A stretch of DNA of 64,000 nt from Cenococcum geophilum 1.58 (lineage: Eukaryota > Ascomycota > Dothideomycetes > Gloniales > Gloniaceae). Below are positions 43,950 to 53,010 of this stretch, one piece after another. A program made the translations under genes and the position numbers. Every line of letters begins with the position of its first letter. The first letter of the stretch is position 1. Where the stretch lies: positions 62,001-126,000 of the forward strand of contig KV748201.1 of the NCBI GenBank assembly GCA_001692895.1. The letters are read 5' to 3'. The notes under the pieces are model-generated. The model ran no database searches. It saw nothing but the letters and a program-made list of their open reading frames with translations, and had not been told where the DNA came from.

Positions 43950-45420
43950 TGACGTAGTCCTACGAGGGCGTTGTGGCTGCATCCTGCAATATAATTAGGT
44001 ACACCTTCTACGGTCAAGGTCCAGCCAAAGCCTCTTCCGCCTAAGTAACTCCTGTTTGCTCCATAAGCACGTCTTACTGGCGTACCGTCCTAGCGAAGCG
44101 AAACGGTTCCGTCTATTGATGTACCGACACGCGCATCCGTTCTCTCGAGCTACGTAGTAGTCTCTTCGGCCAGGACGTGATCCTGCCTACCTACTAGGTG
44201 CACTAGGGGTCAGGGCCCAGTTAAGGGGTAAGGTCCCTAGAGCCAGCAGTAGCTACTACGTACTACGCCCCGCGGGAGGCTAGTAGTAATATAGGGGCGC
44301 AACACCCTATAGACTGCTAGTTCCCGTTTCGCGTTGCCTGTAAAAGTCTCCTTATAATAGGCCGACCGTGTCTTGCAGGAGGAGGCCATAGACTAGGTCC
44401 CGTGCCAGGCGACCTACTCCCCCCTCTCCTACTAACCAAGCTTGTGTCCCCCCTTCCTATAAGCTGGCCTGTGTCTCTAACTGTTGAGATCTCGTCTAAC
44501 TGGCCTGTGTTTCCTCCAAGACCTCCCCCATATGTGTACTAGGTTGCGTACACCACGCCTATTAAGACTCTCCTGTAAGTCGCCTTATATACATGCGTTA
44601 GGTTGCGTGCACCACGCCTATTAAGACCCTCCTGTGAGTCACCTGGTCGAACGCCATGGGGCCGTCGAAGCTGGCCTGTGTTTCCGCTGCCTAGAGCTTT
44701 GCCCGTGTTTCCACCTCGTTGAGCCGTCTGGTCGCCGTCGCGTCGCCGTCGCGTCGCTGTCGCGTCTGTCGTCCAGGTCGCGCGCACCACGCCTATTAAG
44801 ACCCTCTTCTGAGTCACCTGGGTGTNCCGGATACCAGATAGGCCCTCGTAGAGGGGCCTTAATGAGTTCTCTAGGCAGGGCCTTAACAAGTTCTTCGCGG
44901 TGGCCTTGGGGCCTTAATAAGTTTCGTACGAGGTATCTGCGACGCGTTAACCTTAACAAGTTCTTATAAAAAGAGGTTCCCTACGCCCTTGCCGCGTCCC
45001 TTTGCGATCTCAGAGCTAGTGCAAGCCCAAGGGTGTCCTGTTGTACGACTAGGACGCGTCCACGTCGACTGACTAGATGATAAGGCCAGTTTCGGGCCTA
45101 GCTACGAGCCAGGTAGTCGTACATCGGGTGGTTTTCGTATCCCAGTTTCCCTTGATAGGCCTCCATAGGTGGTAGAGCAAGAGCCTCATGCGGAGGCAGT
45201 GAGGCTCCAGGTGTTGTTGAGGGCGATGCTTTGTACGGTGGTACGCGTCGCGAGCTCAACACCACAGAACCGCGACGACAGCGCGCTGCATGCGCTGCGA
45301 CGGCTCCCTACCATCGCCTCTGCACTTAGCCATCAAAAGGAACGATTTCCTGATGATGTTTCCACCCGCGGCGACGTGGACGCGTGCAGTAGGACTTCGC
45401 GGGCTCTTGTAGATTAAAGA
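43950..45420 (+). repeat. GC-rich, un-RIPed repeat block
   Basis: Contains three imperfect copies of a unit of about 58 bp around CACCACGCCTATTAAGA (44,550, 44,608 and 44,785), four copies of a GGGCCTTAAYRAGTT word (44,854-44,960), CTGGCCTGTGTTTCC-like repeats (44,463-44,680) and a GTCGC run (44,727-44,765). Base 44,826 is N. One open stretch (45,169-45,417, plus) has GC-rich codons but no recognisable domain. CpG is abundant, in sharp contrast with both flanks. It could be a LINE 5' UTR. Confidence 0.6.
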
Positions 45421-46020
45421 GTATACTTAACGGAGCTTTTTACCTTTATATGGGATATACTTAACATAGGCGTTAATGGAAACTACGAGAATGCCTTTTT
45501 TGGCAGCGTTAATATTAAGGTTGCGGTGGAGAATAAGCAGAATACTTATAGACTTCGAGCAGTAGGCGTGTAAGACGGGAGTTGCGACCCCTGTAAATGG
45601 CAGCTTATGCCCGCGCCGGCGGAAACAATAAAGAGAGGCGTAAAACTAGAGGCTATGGAAGGCTCCCAAGCTATACAAAAGCGTACCAACTCTAGAAGGA
45701 AACTCTTATACAGACTGCTGGGGGGCGGACTGGTACTTGGGCTAACCCCATTATAAGATATCCGTAAGAACTGGTGAGAATCCCCGTACAATTGGTGGTG
45801 GCAGCTAACTGCTTATGGTTGGGACAAAGCACTAGAAAACTGAGGTAGAGGCCTAGATAAGCAGGCATAGTAAACTCTACTGTATTATTAGTACTACTAG
45901 TATATATAACTACCTGCTACTACCTTTTAGCCTAATCTCCCTAGAAATCTTCTAGTAGGATTAGTAAGGAGAAAGGGTATAAAGATAGTAAAAACTAGAA
46001 ACCCCCCTATAAGATATAAA

Positions 46021-47590
46021 ATGCCAAGGCCTAATAGGTCTAAAAAAAAACCTCCTATAGAAATAAGTGATGAAGATTCTACATCTACTTTTTCTCCCCC
46101 TTTTCCTTCTCCTGGCCCGTTTAGGACAGGAGAAAAAAGAGGACATCCTTAGTCTTCTCCTAAAAAAGAAAACCAAAAACCTGCAAAAAAGACAATAAAA
46201 CTAACGACTACTACGGATAGTATACCTAGTATACCTCCCTCTTCCCTTTCTCCGGAGGAACATCTATGCGAGGCTTTAAGAAGCCTAGTCCAGGCCTATA
46301 GAGGGCTAGAAGGAGAAGAATAAGAAGAATAAGTTGGACAGCTAGTAGACTATACACAAAATATCCTAATGGGAAAAAACCCCTTTGCAGAAAAAGAAGA
46401 AGAAGAAGAGGCAAAAGAGGTCCTAGAAGGACTAGTAGAAGAAGTAAAAGCTCTCTATAAGGAGGTAGCTTCTACTAAAAATACTTACGCAAAGAGACTG
46501 AAGAAGGACCTCCCTCCTTCTTCTTCGTCCTCCCCACCCTCCTTATTATCACCACCACTACCTTCTACCCCTTCTCCTTCTAGTAGGGGTTCTACTTCTA
46601 CTAGAAGTAAGAAAAAGCAGCTATAAAAAAGGAAGCTAGTCCTAATTACAGACAAAAAGGACTAACCTCTAGATACCTTCTCTATACGAAATAAAGTTAA
46701 TTAACTATTTGTATCAAAACTGCAAGTAAAAAAGCCAGTTCTAGCGTCTATAACTAGAACTAAAGGAAAATAAAATATTCTCCTTACGACTATAGAAGAG
46801 TATAATGTAGATTTCCTAGTTAAATATAAGGAGATCTAGTATAACTGCTTTACCTTTTAAAGAGAACAAAAACTAGAACTATGGGTTCAAATTATAGCCC
46901 ATGGGGTTCCTACCCTACCTTTCCTAGGAGAAGGGGGCTCTAAGCTTCTAAAAGAAGAGATTGAGACCTTTAATCCTATAAGGATATAAGGACTACCTAG
47001 ATGGATCTTATCTAGTGAAAAAAGACACAATCTATAGACTAGATTTGGCTCTATAGTTTTTACTATAGAGAACGAAGAAAAAAGACAAGAAATNCTTAAG
47101 CAAAAAGAGATATCAATTGCAGGTACAGCCACTAAGGTAGTAAAATACCTCGAAGTCTCTCCTACTACNCAGTGCACTAGCTGCCAAAAATTTGGCCATA
47201 TAGGAGACAGATGCTCTACTAGAGCCTGTAGATTCTATGCGGCTGCATATTTATCTAAAGACCACTACTGTCCTACCTGTTTGATATTAGGCAGGCCTTG
47301 TAAGCACACTACCCCTCTTTGCATTAATTATAAGGAAAAACACTTTGCTAATAGTAAAGACTGTGAGAATCTTAGAGCAGCTAAACTAGTATATGCATAG
47401 TACTAGCGTAGAAGGTTCTGTGGAAGAAGAGATAAAATAAATAGGATTTTAGAAGGAGGTAACTCCTACTAGGCTCCTAGTAAAAGGATAGTAGAGAGCA
47501 AAAGGACAGAAATAAATTGCAAAAGGATAGGGATAGGTGTTAGGATTTCCTATGGTTTTTCCTACCGTTTTCTCATTCCCTAGTAGTTGT
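46021..47590 (+). pseudogene. LINE ORF1 (Gag-like nucleic-acid-binding protein with zinc knuckles)
   Basis: From ATG 46,021 (MPRPNRSKKKPPIEISDEDS) one frame extends to about 47,590 with a handful of TAA/TAG. The N-terminus is Pro/Ser/Lys-rich, followed by an acidic coiled-coil-like part (EKEEEEEAKEVLEGLVEEVK, about residues 120-140) and a Ser/Pro linker. The C-terminus has CTSCQKFGHIGDRC (C-x2-C-x4-H-x4-C, about 47,172), then a second knuckle with its first Cys pair partly lost (CRFYAAAYLSKDHYCPTC) and a third CKHTTPLC...KDC arrangement, the pattern of ORF1 proteins of Tad1/I-type LINEs. ORF1p binds the element RNA. N bases occur at 47,094 and 47,169. RIP is milder than in the flanks. Confidence 0.8.
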
Positions 47591-47651
47591 AGTAACTTAG
47601 TATTTTACTAAGGAGCTATAAACCCCTAGGGGTTTATAAACTATTAGGACA

Positions 47652-47787
47652 TAGCTACTAGTATATATTAAGCTGCCTAGAAAGGATTCATGTATATAGA
47701 ACTATAGCGCCATAGCCCCGAGGCTGCATGCGCAATATTGTACGTAGTATAATACAACGGACTAAAAATAAAAAATAATAAAAAAAT
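47652..47787 (+). repeat. LINE 3' end with A-rich tail, copy 1
   Basis: Starts AGCTACTAGTATAT, contains GAACTATAGCGCCATAGCC and GAGGCTGCATGCGC, and ends in (A)n interrupted by T. It matches 56,496-56,624. Confidence 0.8.
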
Positions 47788-48951
47788 CTACAAGAGTACT
47801 ACGGCTTTTTTTAAGAGTTTTAAGCTTAATATAAGTCCTTCTAGTTATTTTATTAAGTTCTACCTTAAGAGCTAGGAGCTCCTTCTTTAAATAATTAAAT
47901 AAAAGGTTGCTTAAGCGTTCTTAGAGAGGATCTATACCTTTTATCTATTAAGGAAGAGCTTTATAATTACTAGTAGTAAAAAATACACATTCTTTCGTAT
48001 TTCTCTCCGTAAATAACAACTAATATTTACCGTCCGCATGGTTTTTTAACAAATGCCATCTAAGTTCGAAGGATATATCCCGGTTCTGTGCTAGATCGAG
48101 CTAAACCCCCTTATTTTTAGAATCGTGCCGCAGGTAATTAGGCTTGGTAATAACACCAAGGGTATATATTCCTTTTAGGTCGAACTTACGGCAATTTTTT
48201 AGAATAACTTAATTTGTATAATTATTCTTAGCTAATATAACCACGAGAACAATTATACGTTCTTCTAAAATATAATCTTCGACTAGAGACTTAATAAGTT
48301 TAACATTATTCTCTAATTGTAATTTATTAGAAGAATATATAAGACTAGGGAGGTTAACTAAAGTCCTATCTAGATTATTAACTTAAATTTAGGTTGAGGC
48401 TAAAAGAAATATAGCCGTAGGAAAGAGACCTATAGTTAAAGGCGCCTAGGTCCGTAAATCTTAATACTTAATATATCTTTTAAAAATGCCTTATATAAAC
48501 CTAGACCCATAATTACGGTAGCTTTATTAATAAGAGAGGGGAGCTTGCTAAAGTCTTTAATAAACCTTAAAAATGTATAAAGCTTATATTACTTATCCTC
48601 CAGGCAACTATTATAAGGGTTAATTTTGTATAAGATTAATAACTCAATGCCGTATCTTATAATAATTTCTATCGCAAACCTAGTGCACAAGTTTTCCTTC
48701 TATAAAAATGGAATTTTAGTAATTGCTTTAAGAACGGAGCTTTTGCTAAAGGATTGGTTACTATAAACCATAATTTAAGGCAGCTGTAAGGTCGAACTTA
48801 AGCCTATATAGTAAAGTCGGTCGACTAAGTCTATAAGCTTACGTTGCTTAGTGCTTTAAAGGGCCTCTAGTAAACTAGTAGTTAGTAGGGCCGAGACCGC
48901 CAAGCTTAAATCACTATATAAAGCAATATCAATTATACACTCAACCCCCAT
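47788..48951 (-). pseudogene. Dynamin-like GTPase, N-terminal GTPase domain, RIP-killed
   Basis: A candidate ATG at 48,951 leads to STKQRKLIDLVDRLYYIGLS, then LPQIMVYSNQSFSKSSVLKA, which is the dynamin P-loop (usual G-D-Q-S-x-G-K-S-S) with its Gly codons turned to Ser, and KENLCTRFAIEIIIR, the C-T-R-F switch I region. FLRFIKDFSKLPSLI, LSIKIYGPRRL and later LVLLPSLITCGTILK (the T-K-x-D region, degraded) follow, ending in ELNKITRRTYIKLKTL near 47,830. The frame stops at the A-rich LINE 3' end; the rest of the protein continues at 43,949. About 50 residues expected between the two halves appear to be missing. Dynamin-type proteins hydrolyse GTP to constrict membranes. Confidence 0.75.
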
Positions 48952-49277
48952 CTTCGTCAGCTATAAGTTTAGAGTAACTACTATAATTAGCGGAAGAATA
49001 ATTTAAAGTTCACTAATTTATAGAGCGGAGTTACCTCAGCGAGCTTAGACGTGATTTTTTTTAGCTAGCGTTGGAATAACAGCTACGCCGTCTCCTTCTT
49101 ACACAATTACGTCTAAGAACCTTTAGCGCGTCTTATTAAAATTATGGACAAAATCCGCTAAGCGGAGATTGCGGATATCGAATTCATTTATTTATATAAC
49201 GCATTATTATTACTAAAAGTTAATATAATATTTTTAAGACTTAGGACTTCTAAATAGTATAAATTTTATAATATCCC
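48952..49277 (-). repeat. Degraded repeat related to 52,700-53,010
   Basis: On the minus strand the reading DIRNLRLADF, FNKTR and KKNHV resembles DIRKL, ADIINALNKSCESALD and QNHV at 52.7-53.0 kb, and the nucleotide sequences align over about 200 bp. It lies just upstream of the dynamin GTPase start and ends at the piggyBac insertion, so it may be 5' sequence of the dynamin gene or an adjacent gene duplicated at 52.7 kb. Confidence 0.45.
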
Positions 49278-49281
49278 TTAA

Positions 49282-51482
49282 CCCGTTAATTTGGGTCCTA
49301 CGGTTATCGATAAGGGCCAGCCAATCAAATCAATAGAATCAAGACCCGTGCTCAGGAATACGAAGTTAGTAATATTACTTAATTCTTATACAAAATTAAT
49401 ATATAAGTTTATTCTTTGGAGTTAAGTCGCTCGATATAAGGCCTCCAGCAGTCGTCGTTCCTGCAGAACGGTATTTTGCAGATACTGCAGCCAAAAAGCG
49501 TCCTTAGAAGACGCCTGCACCTATCCCATTCCTTACTATCGCGAGGCTTCCTTGTAGTATTTGGTGAAAGCTCTAATAGAGCTTTTTGACGTCCTATATG
49601 CTCTACCTGAGTATATCTACTAGCCGTTACGCAAGCCGAGCAGTAAACAGGTTTGTAAGATATCTTAATTAGCTCGTGCAGCTGCGTAGAAACCCATATG
49701 ATATCGTCTATAGAGCGTCAAGGAAGGTGTTCGTGTTTGTATATAGGAGCCTTTTGCTTCTAAATCAAGCGTTTAAATAAGGCGTTGCGTAGATTAATTC
49801 GAAACTGCTTATGGCCGTCATAACGGCCTTCGCGACAATTAGTAGGACGGTAGGAAGATAGTAGGAAGCAATTTCTAATTACTATATTGAGCAGGAAGTA
49901 TAATAGAGGCTTCTAAGTCTGCCTATGGATCCTCTACGTTATAAAATACTGTCGTAATTAATCCGTAATATCTACACCATATATATAGTGATTGTAGTAG
50001 AAAATAAAGGTAGGAATAAGCAACTACTTTTATACCTTATTACCAAAGACCTTCCGAGTCTGTTTAGCGCCGCTAGAGGTAAGGATAAGTTATTTTTATA
50101 AGTCCTTAATCTTCTATTAACCTGGCAATATATAACGTTATTAGCTTTTAAGCCTTATTATAGAGGCGTTTAGCTTACTATTATCAATAGTACTTATAAA
50201 AAGCACTATATTGGCGTCTTTCCAAGCAAACTCCATCACCTAGCCGTCTTTAGAAAGCTCGCCATATAATTCTCCCCATAAAATTTAAGCTCTGCAAGCC
50301 TTTAGCTAATTTACTTAGTAGGCACCTTCTTTTTCTTTTTTTCTTTTATAGTTATAACTATCTTAATATCGCCTTTAAGGTCCCCCTGCTCCTTACGTTG
50401 TGTTTTAGTTATTTAAACGGTTCCTACGCCTCTAATACTAAGGCCTTATAGTCGTCTAAGAAGCTTAACGCTTGTAAATAGATTATTAAGCTAAATAACG
50501 TGCTTTCCGGGTGGGTAGAGGCGTTTATCTGTTTTAGTGTCTTTTTATAAAAGCAAATAAAGAACTACCGCTTACGTCTTTAAAAAGCCTTTATTAATAA
50601 AAGACTTATCTAAATTAACTGGGCCCTTCTTATTACCTTTAGCGTGCTATATAAAGTCTAATATATAGCCCTTATTTACTAAAATCCATATCTTAAAGCC
50701 TTCTAGTGTAGGTTTAGATGGAATATTAATAATCTTAGGTGCACGGCCTATAAAGCGTTAAATTGTCTCGTTAATAGCAAGGTATATTCTAGGCGTGTAA
50801 AGCTTTCTATAGGTTAGCTAAATATATTTAGTAAGCTCGTTAACTCAATTAAATATAGATTTAGGTGCTGTATTATCCTTTAGCCATGGTAGTAAGGCTT
50901 AAAAGTAACGGTCAAGCTACTAAAATCAGACGATTAAAATATACTTTTTAACAATATACTCCGTGCCATAGGTGTCCAAATCCTTCCAGTAATCCTTAAT
51001 GCACGATTCTATAGTAATGCCTATATAAATAAGCACACTAAAGTACGCGTATAGTTCCTCCTTACATATTAGCTGCTATAGGCGCATATACTCCGTTTCC
51101 TTATGCAACAGATAAAGCTCCGCGTGCTTATTCGTCCACTCCACAAGCTTATTTATAATATCCTCTGTAAAGAATAAGCTAAATAGCTTATAAGGATCAT
51201 GCTAATCGACGTCTAAGGGGAGGTTTGGTGAGCTATGGTCGTCCCAATTGTTAATATGGAGAGGTTTAAAATGGGGCAGCGGCCAGGGCTTTGGGGGGGG
51301 TGTTTTCGCCATCTTATTTAGTGGAACGTTATACTAAGTCTTCTGAACAAGGTCTGCATCAATTCTAGCGCGATTGCGAGGCATAGTGGTGGTGTAATTA
51401 ATGGTTGAATTCTATATAGAGCACGCGTAGTCTTGAGTCTGGTGTTCGCGCACAGACCACCTACTCGTAGGACCCTGACGGG
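49282..51482 (-). mobile_element. piggyBac-type DNA transposon with TTAA duplication
   Basis: TTAA flanks both ends (49,278-49,281 and 51,483-51,486). The left end reads CCCGTTAATTTGGGTCCTAC and the right end, on the complementary strand, CCCGTCAGGGTCCTACG, so the element begins with CCC in both orientations as piggyBac elements do; the TIRs share CCCGT and GGGTCCTACG with a short indel. It is 2,201 bp and carries one transposase on the minus strand. The right TIR and about 150 bp next to it are nearly un-RIPed, while the interior is strongly RIP-ed. Confidence 0.9.
49409..51384 (-). pseudogene. piggyBac transposase (DDE_Tnp_1_7), RIP-killed
   Basis: From ATG 51,384 (MPRNRARIDADLVQKT) the reading goes through DPYKLFSLFFTEDIINKLVE, WTNKHAELYLL, ELYAYFSVLIYIGITIESCI, then KLYTPRIYLAINETI, where the usual catalytic I-D-E-T has Asp changed to Asn, GRAPKIINIPSKPTLEGFKI and NKGYILDFI. 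The C-terminus, ending at 49,409-49,411, is a Cys-rich zinc-ribbon: CRRLLRTLFGCSICKIPFC followed by RNDDCW, as in piggyBac transposases, where it binds the transposon ends. Stops are TAA/TAG. The length is not a multiple of three, so at least one small indel exists, probably between 49.9 and 50.5 kb. The enzyme would cut and paste at TTAA. Confidence 0.85.
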
Positions 51483-51714
51483 TTAAGGGATAGCTATTGC
51501 TTAGTCCTAATATTAATTTTATTAAAGTTAAAAAAACGCGTTATTAAAATTATAAATAATATTATATTTTATTAAATAGTCTACTAATATAGATAAAACT
51601 ATATAGATATATAGATATCTTAAAGCTATTGCAACACCTAATAGGTGCTATAGTTAGGTCCTTCCTTAAAAATATCCTCCCTTAGCCCAAAGTGCCTCTA
51701 CTACTACTAGGGGG

Positions 51715-52440
51715 CAGAGCCTCGTGTAAAGCCTTATATAGGGCCTTAGTATAGCTTTATATAGAGCCTAATACAGAGCTTCGTATAGAGCTTTATATAG
51801 AGCCTTAACAGAGCTTCGTGTAGAGCTATATATAAAGCTACATGCAGACGTTTATATGGGCGGCTAATTACAGAGACGTTTGTAGAGACGATTATATAGG
51901 CAATTAATTAATTAATTGTATGGGCGTTTATACGGGCGTTTATACGGGCAATTGTAGAACCTTCCTAGTATATTAGTACTGCGTGTTAATAGAGCTTTGG
52001 AGCTCTATATAGGGCTTTAGGCAGAGCTTTGGGTAGAGCTTTAAGCTTTAAGTAGAGCTTCGAGTAGAGCTTTAAGTGGAGCTTTAAGCGGAACTTTAAG
52101 CAGAGCCTCCGCAGAGCTTTATATAGGGCTTCGTGCAAAGCTTTGTATAGAACTTTATATAAAGCTTTATACAGAGCTTTACGCAGAGCCTCCGTAGAGC
52201 CTCGTATAGAGCTTTACGTAGAGCTTCGTATAGAGCTTCGCGCAGAGCTTTATGTAGAACTTTATATAAAGCTTTATACAAAGCTTCGTATAGAGCCTCT
52301 ATAGAGCCTTATGCAGAGCTTCGTGTAAAGCTTTATATAGAGCTTTGCGCAGAGCTTTATATAGAGCTTCGTGCAGAGCTTTATATAGAGCTTTATATAG
52401 AGTTTTATGCAGAGCTTTGTGCAGAGCCTTATATAGAGGT
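51715..52440 (-). repeat. 12-bp satellite, AGAGCTTYRTRY unit
   Basis: From about 51,990 to 52,437 the sequence is close to 37 tandem copies of a 12-bp unit alternating between AGAGCTTTATAT and AGAGCTTCGTGC forms; a looser version starts near 51,715, with a related run of GGGCGTTTATAC near 51,920-51,950. Because 12 is a multiple of 3, the minus strand stays open as a tetrapeptide repeat (ALYE/ALRK/ALHK type) for 61 codons at 52,096-52,281. I consider that ORF a by-product of the satellite. The alternation of TATAT and CGTGC/TGTGC forms may reflect RIP of some units. Confidence 0.85.
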
Positions 52441-52699
52441 AGAATTGCGGCCTCTACCGCGACAACTTCCTCTTAATATCGCGTGAGTATAAGGAGCTAA
52501 GGATCTTATAACTTATAGAGTAGGCTTTTCTCTATAATTTAGTGTAATTTTAATATTAACAGGTATTGTAGGAGGGTAGATTAATTTCGTTAAAGTTAAC
52601 AAAGTCTTCTTATATAAATAGTGTTTAGGTTTTCTATAAATCTCGCTAAAAGGCCTCAGACTAAGAAAACGATTACCGTCCTAAATTAGCTTAGCGGAC

Positions 52700-53010
52700 G
52701 GTACGGATATTCCTATATCCGCATAATTAATTTCTTGGTCTAAGCTTCTAAGGTAAGGAGTAGAGGAGGTAAAATGGTAATTACCTTAGCAAGCTTAAAC
52801 GTGGTTCTGTTAATGCGGATTTTTAATTAATCCGCAAGCTAACTAACTATATTCGTTATGCACTACGTCTAAGGCACTTTCGCAAGATTTGTTAAGCGCG
52901 TTAATAATATCCGCGTATTAGAGTTTACGGATATTAAAATAACTTAACTACAACGTATTATATTATTTCCAAAAATCCATTACTTATGTCCTGCGGGATA
53001 ATTTGTTTTG
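52700..53010 (-). repeat. Degraded repeat related to 48,952-49,277
   Basis: Minus-strand reading DIRKL, ADIINALNKSCESALDVVHN and QNHV aligns with the segment upstream of the dynamin pseudogene. Downstream (52,450-52,700) the two diverge. Protein family not recognised. Confidence 0.45.

Larger units (their letters stand above)
43950..47787 (+). mobile_element. Tad1-like LINE without ORF2, inserted in the dynamin pseudogene
   Basis: The inserted block begins at the abrupt change from RIP-ed dynamin sequence to GC-rich DNA (43,950) and ends in an A-rich tail (47,762-47,787), after which the dynamin frame continues. It contains a 1.5-kb GC-rich repeated 5' region, a spacer, ORF1 with zinc knuckles, and a 3' end shared with 56,496-56,624. 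No reverse transcriptase lies between ORF1 and the 3' end, so it is an internally deleted or non-autonomous LINE. A clean target duplication was not found, and some dynamin sequence seems deleted at the site. Whether 43,950-45,420 belongs to the LINE or is a separate insertion is open. Confidence 0.65.

Noticed and set aside
43761..43952. Plus-strand ORF of 63 codons
   Set aside because: It lies antisense to the dynamin-like pseudogene, whose protein similarity is clear on the minus strand.
44539..44969. Three overlapping ORFs of 106-116 codons in the GC-rich block
   Set aside because: Repeats and low stop frequency in GC-rich DNA explain them; no frame has a domain and both strands are open at once.
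45740..45800. Riboswitch or self-splicing intron motif (GGTGAGAATCCCCG)
   Set aside because: Only a short word resembles known elements; no conserved core or pairing could be traced.
45961..46414. Minus-strand ORFs rich in Phe, Arg and Leu
   Set aside because: They are antisense to LINE ORF1, whose A-rich and G-poor coding strand yields such shadows.
52096..52281. 61-codon tetrapeptide-repeat ORF as a gene
   Set aside because: It is fully explained by the 12-bp satellite and has no non-repetitive coding sequence.
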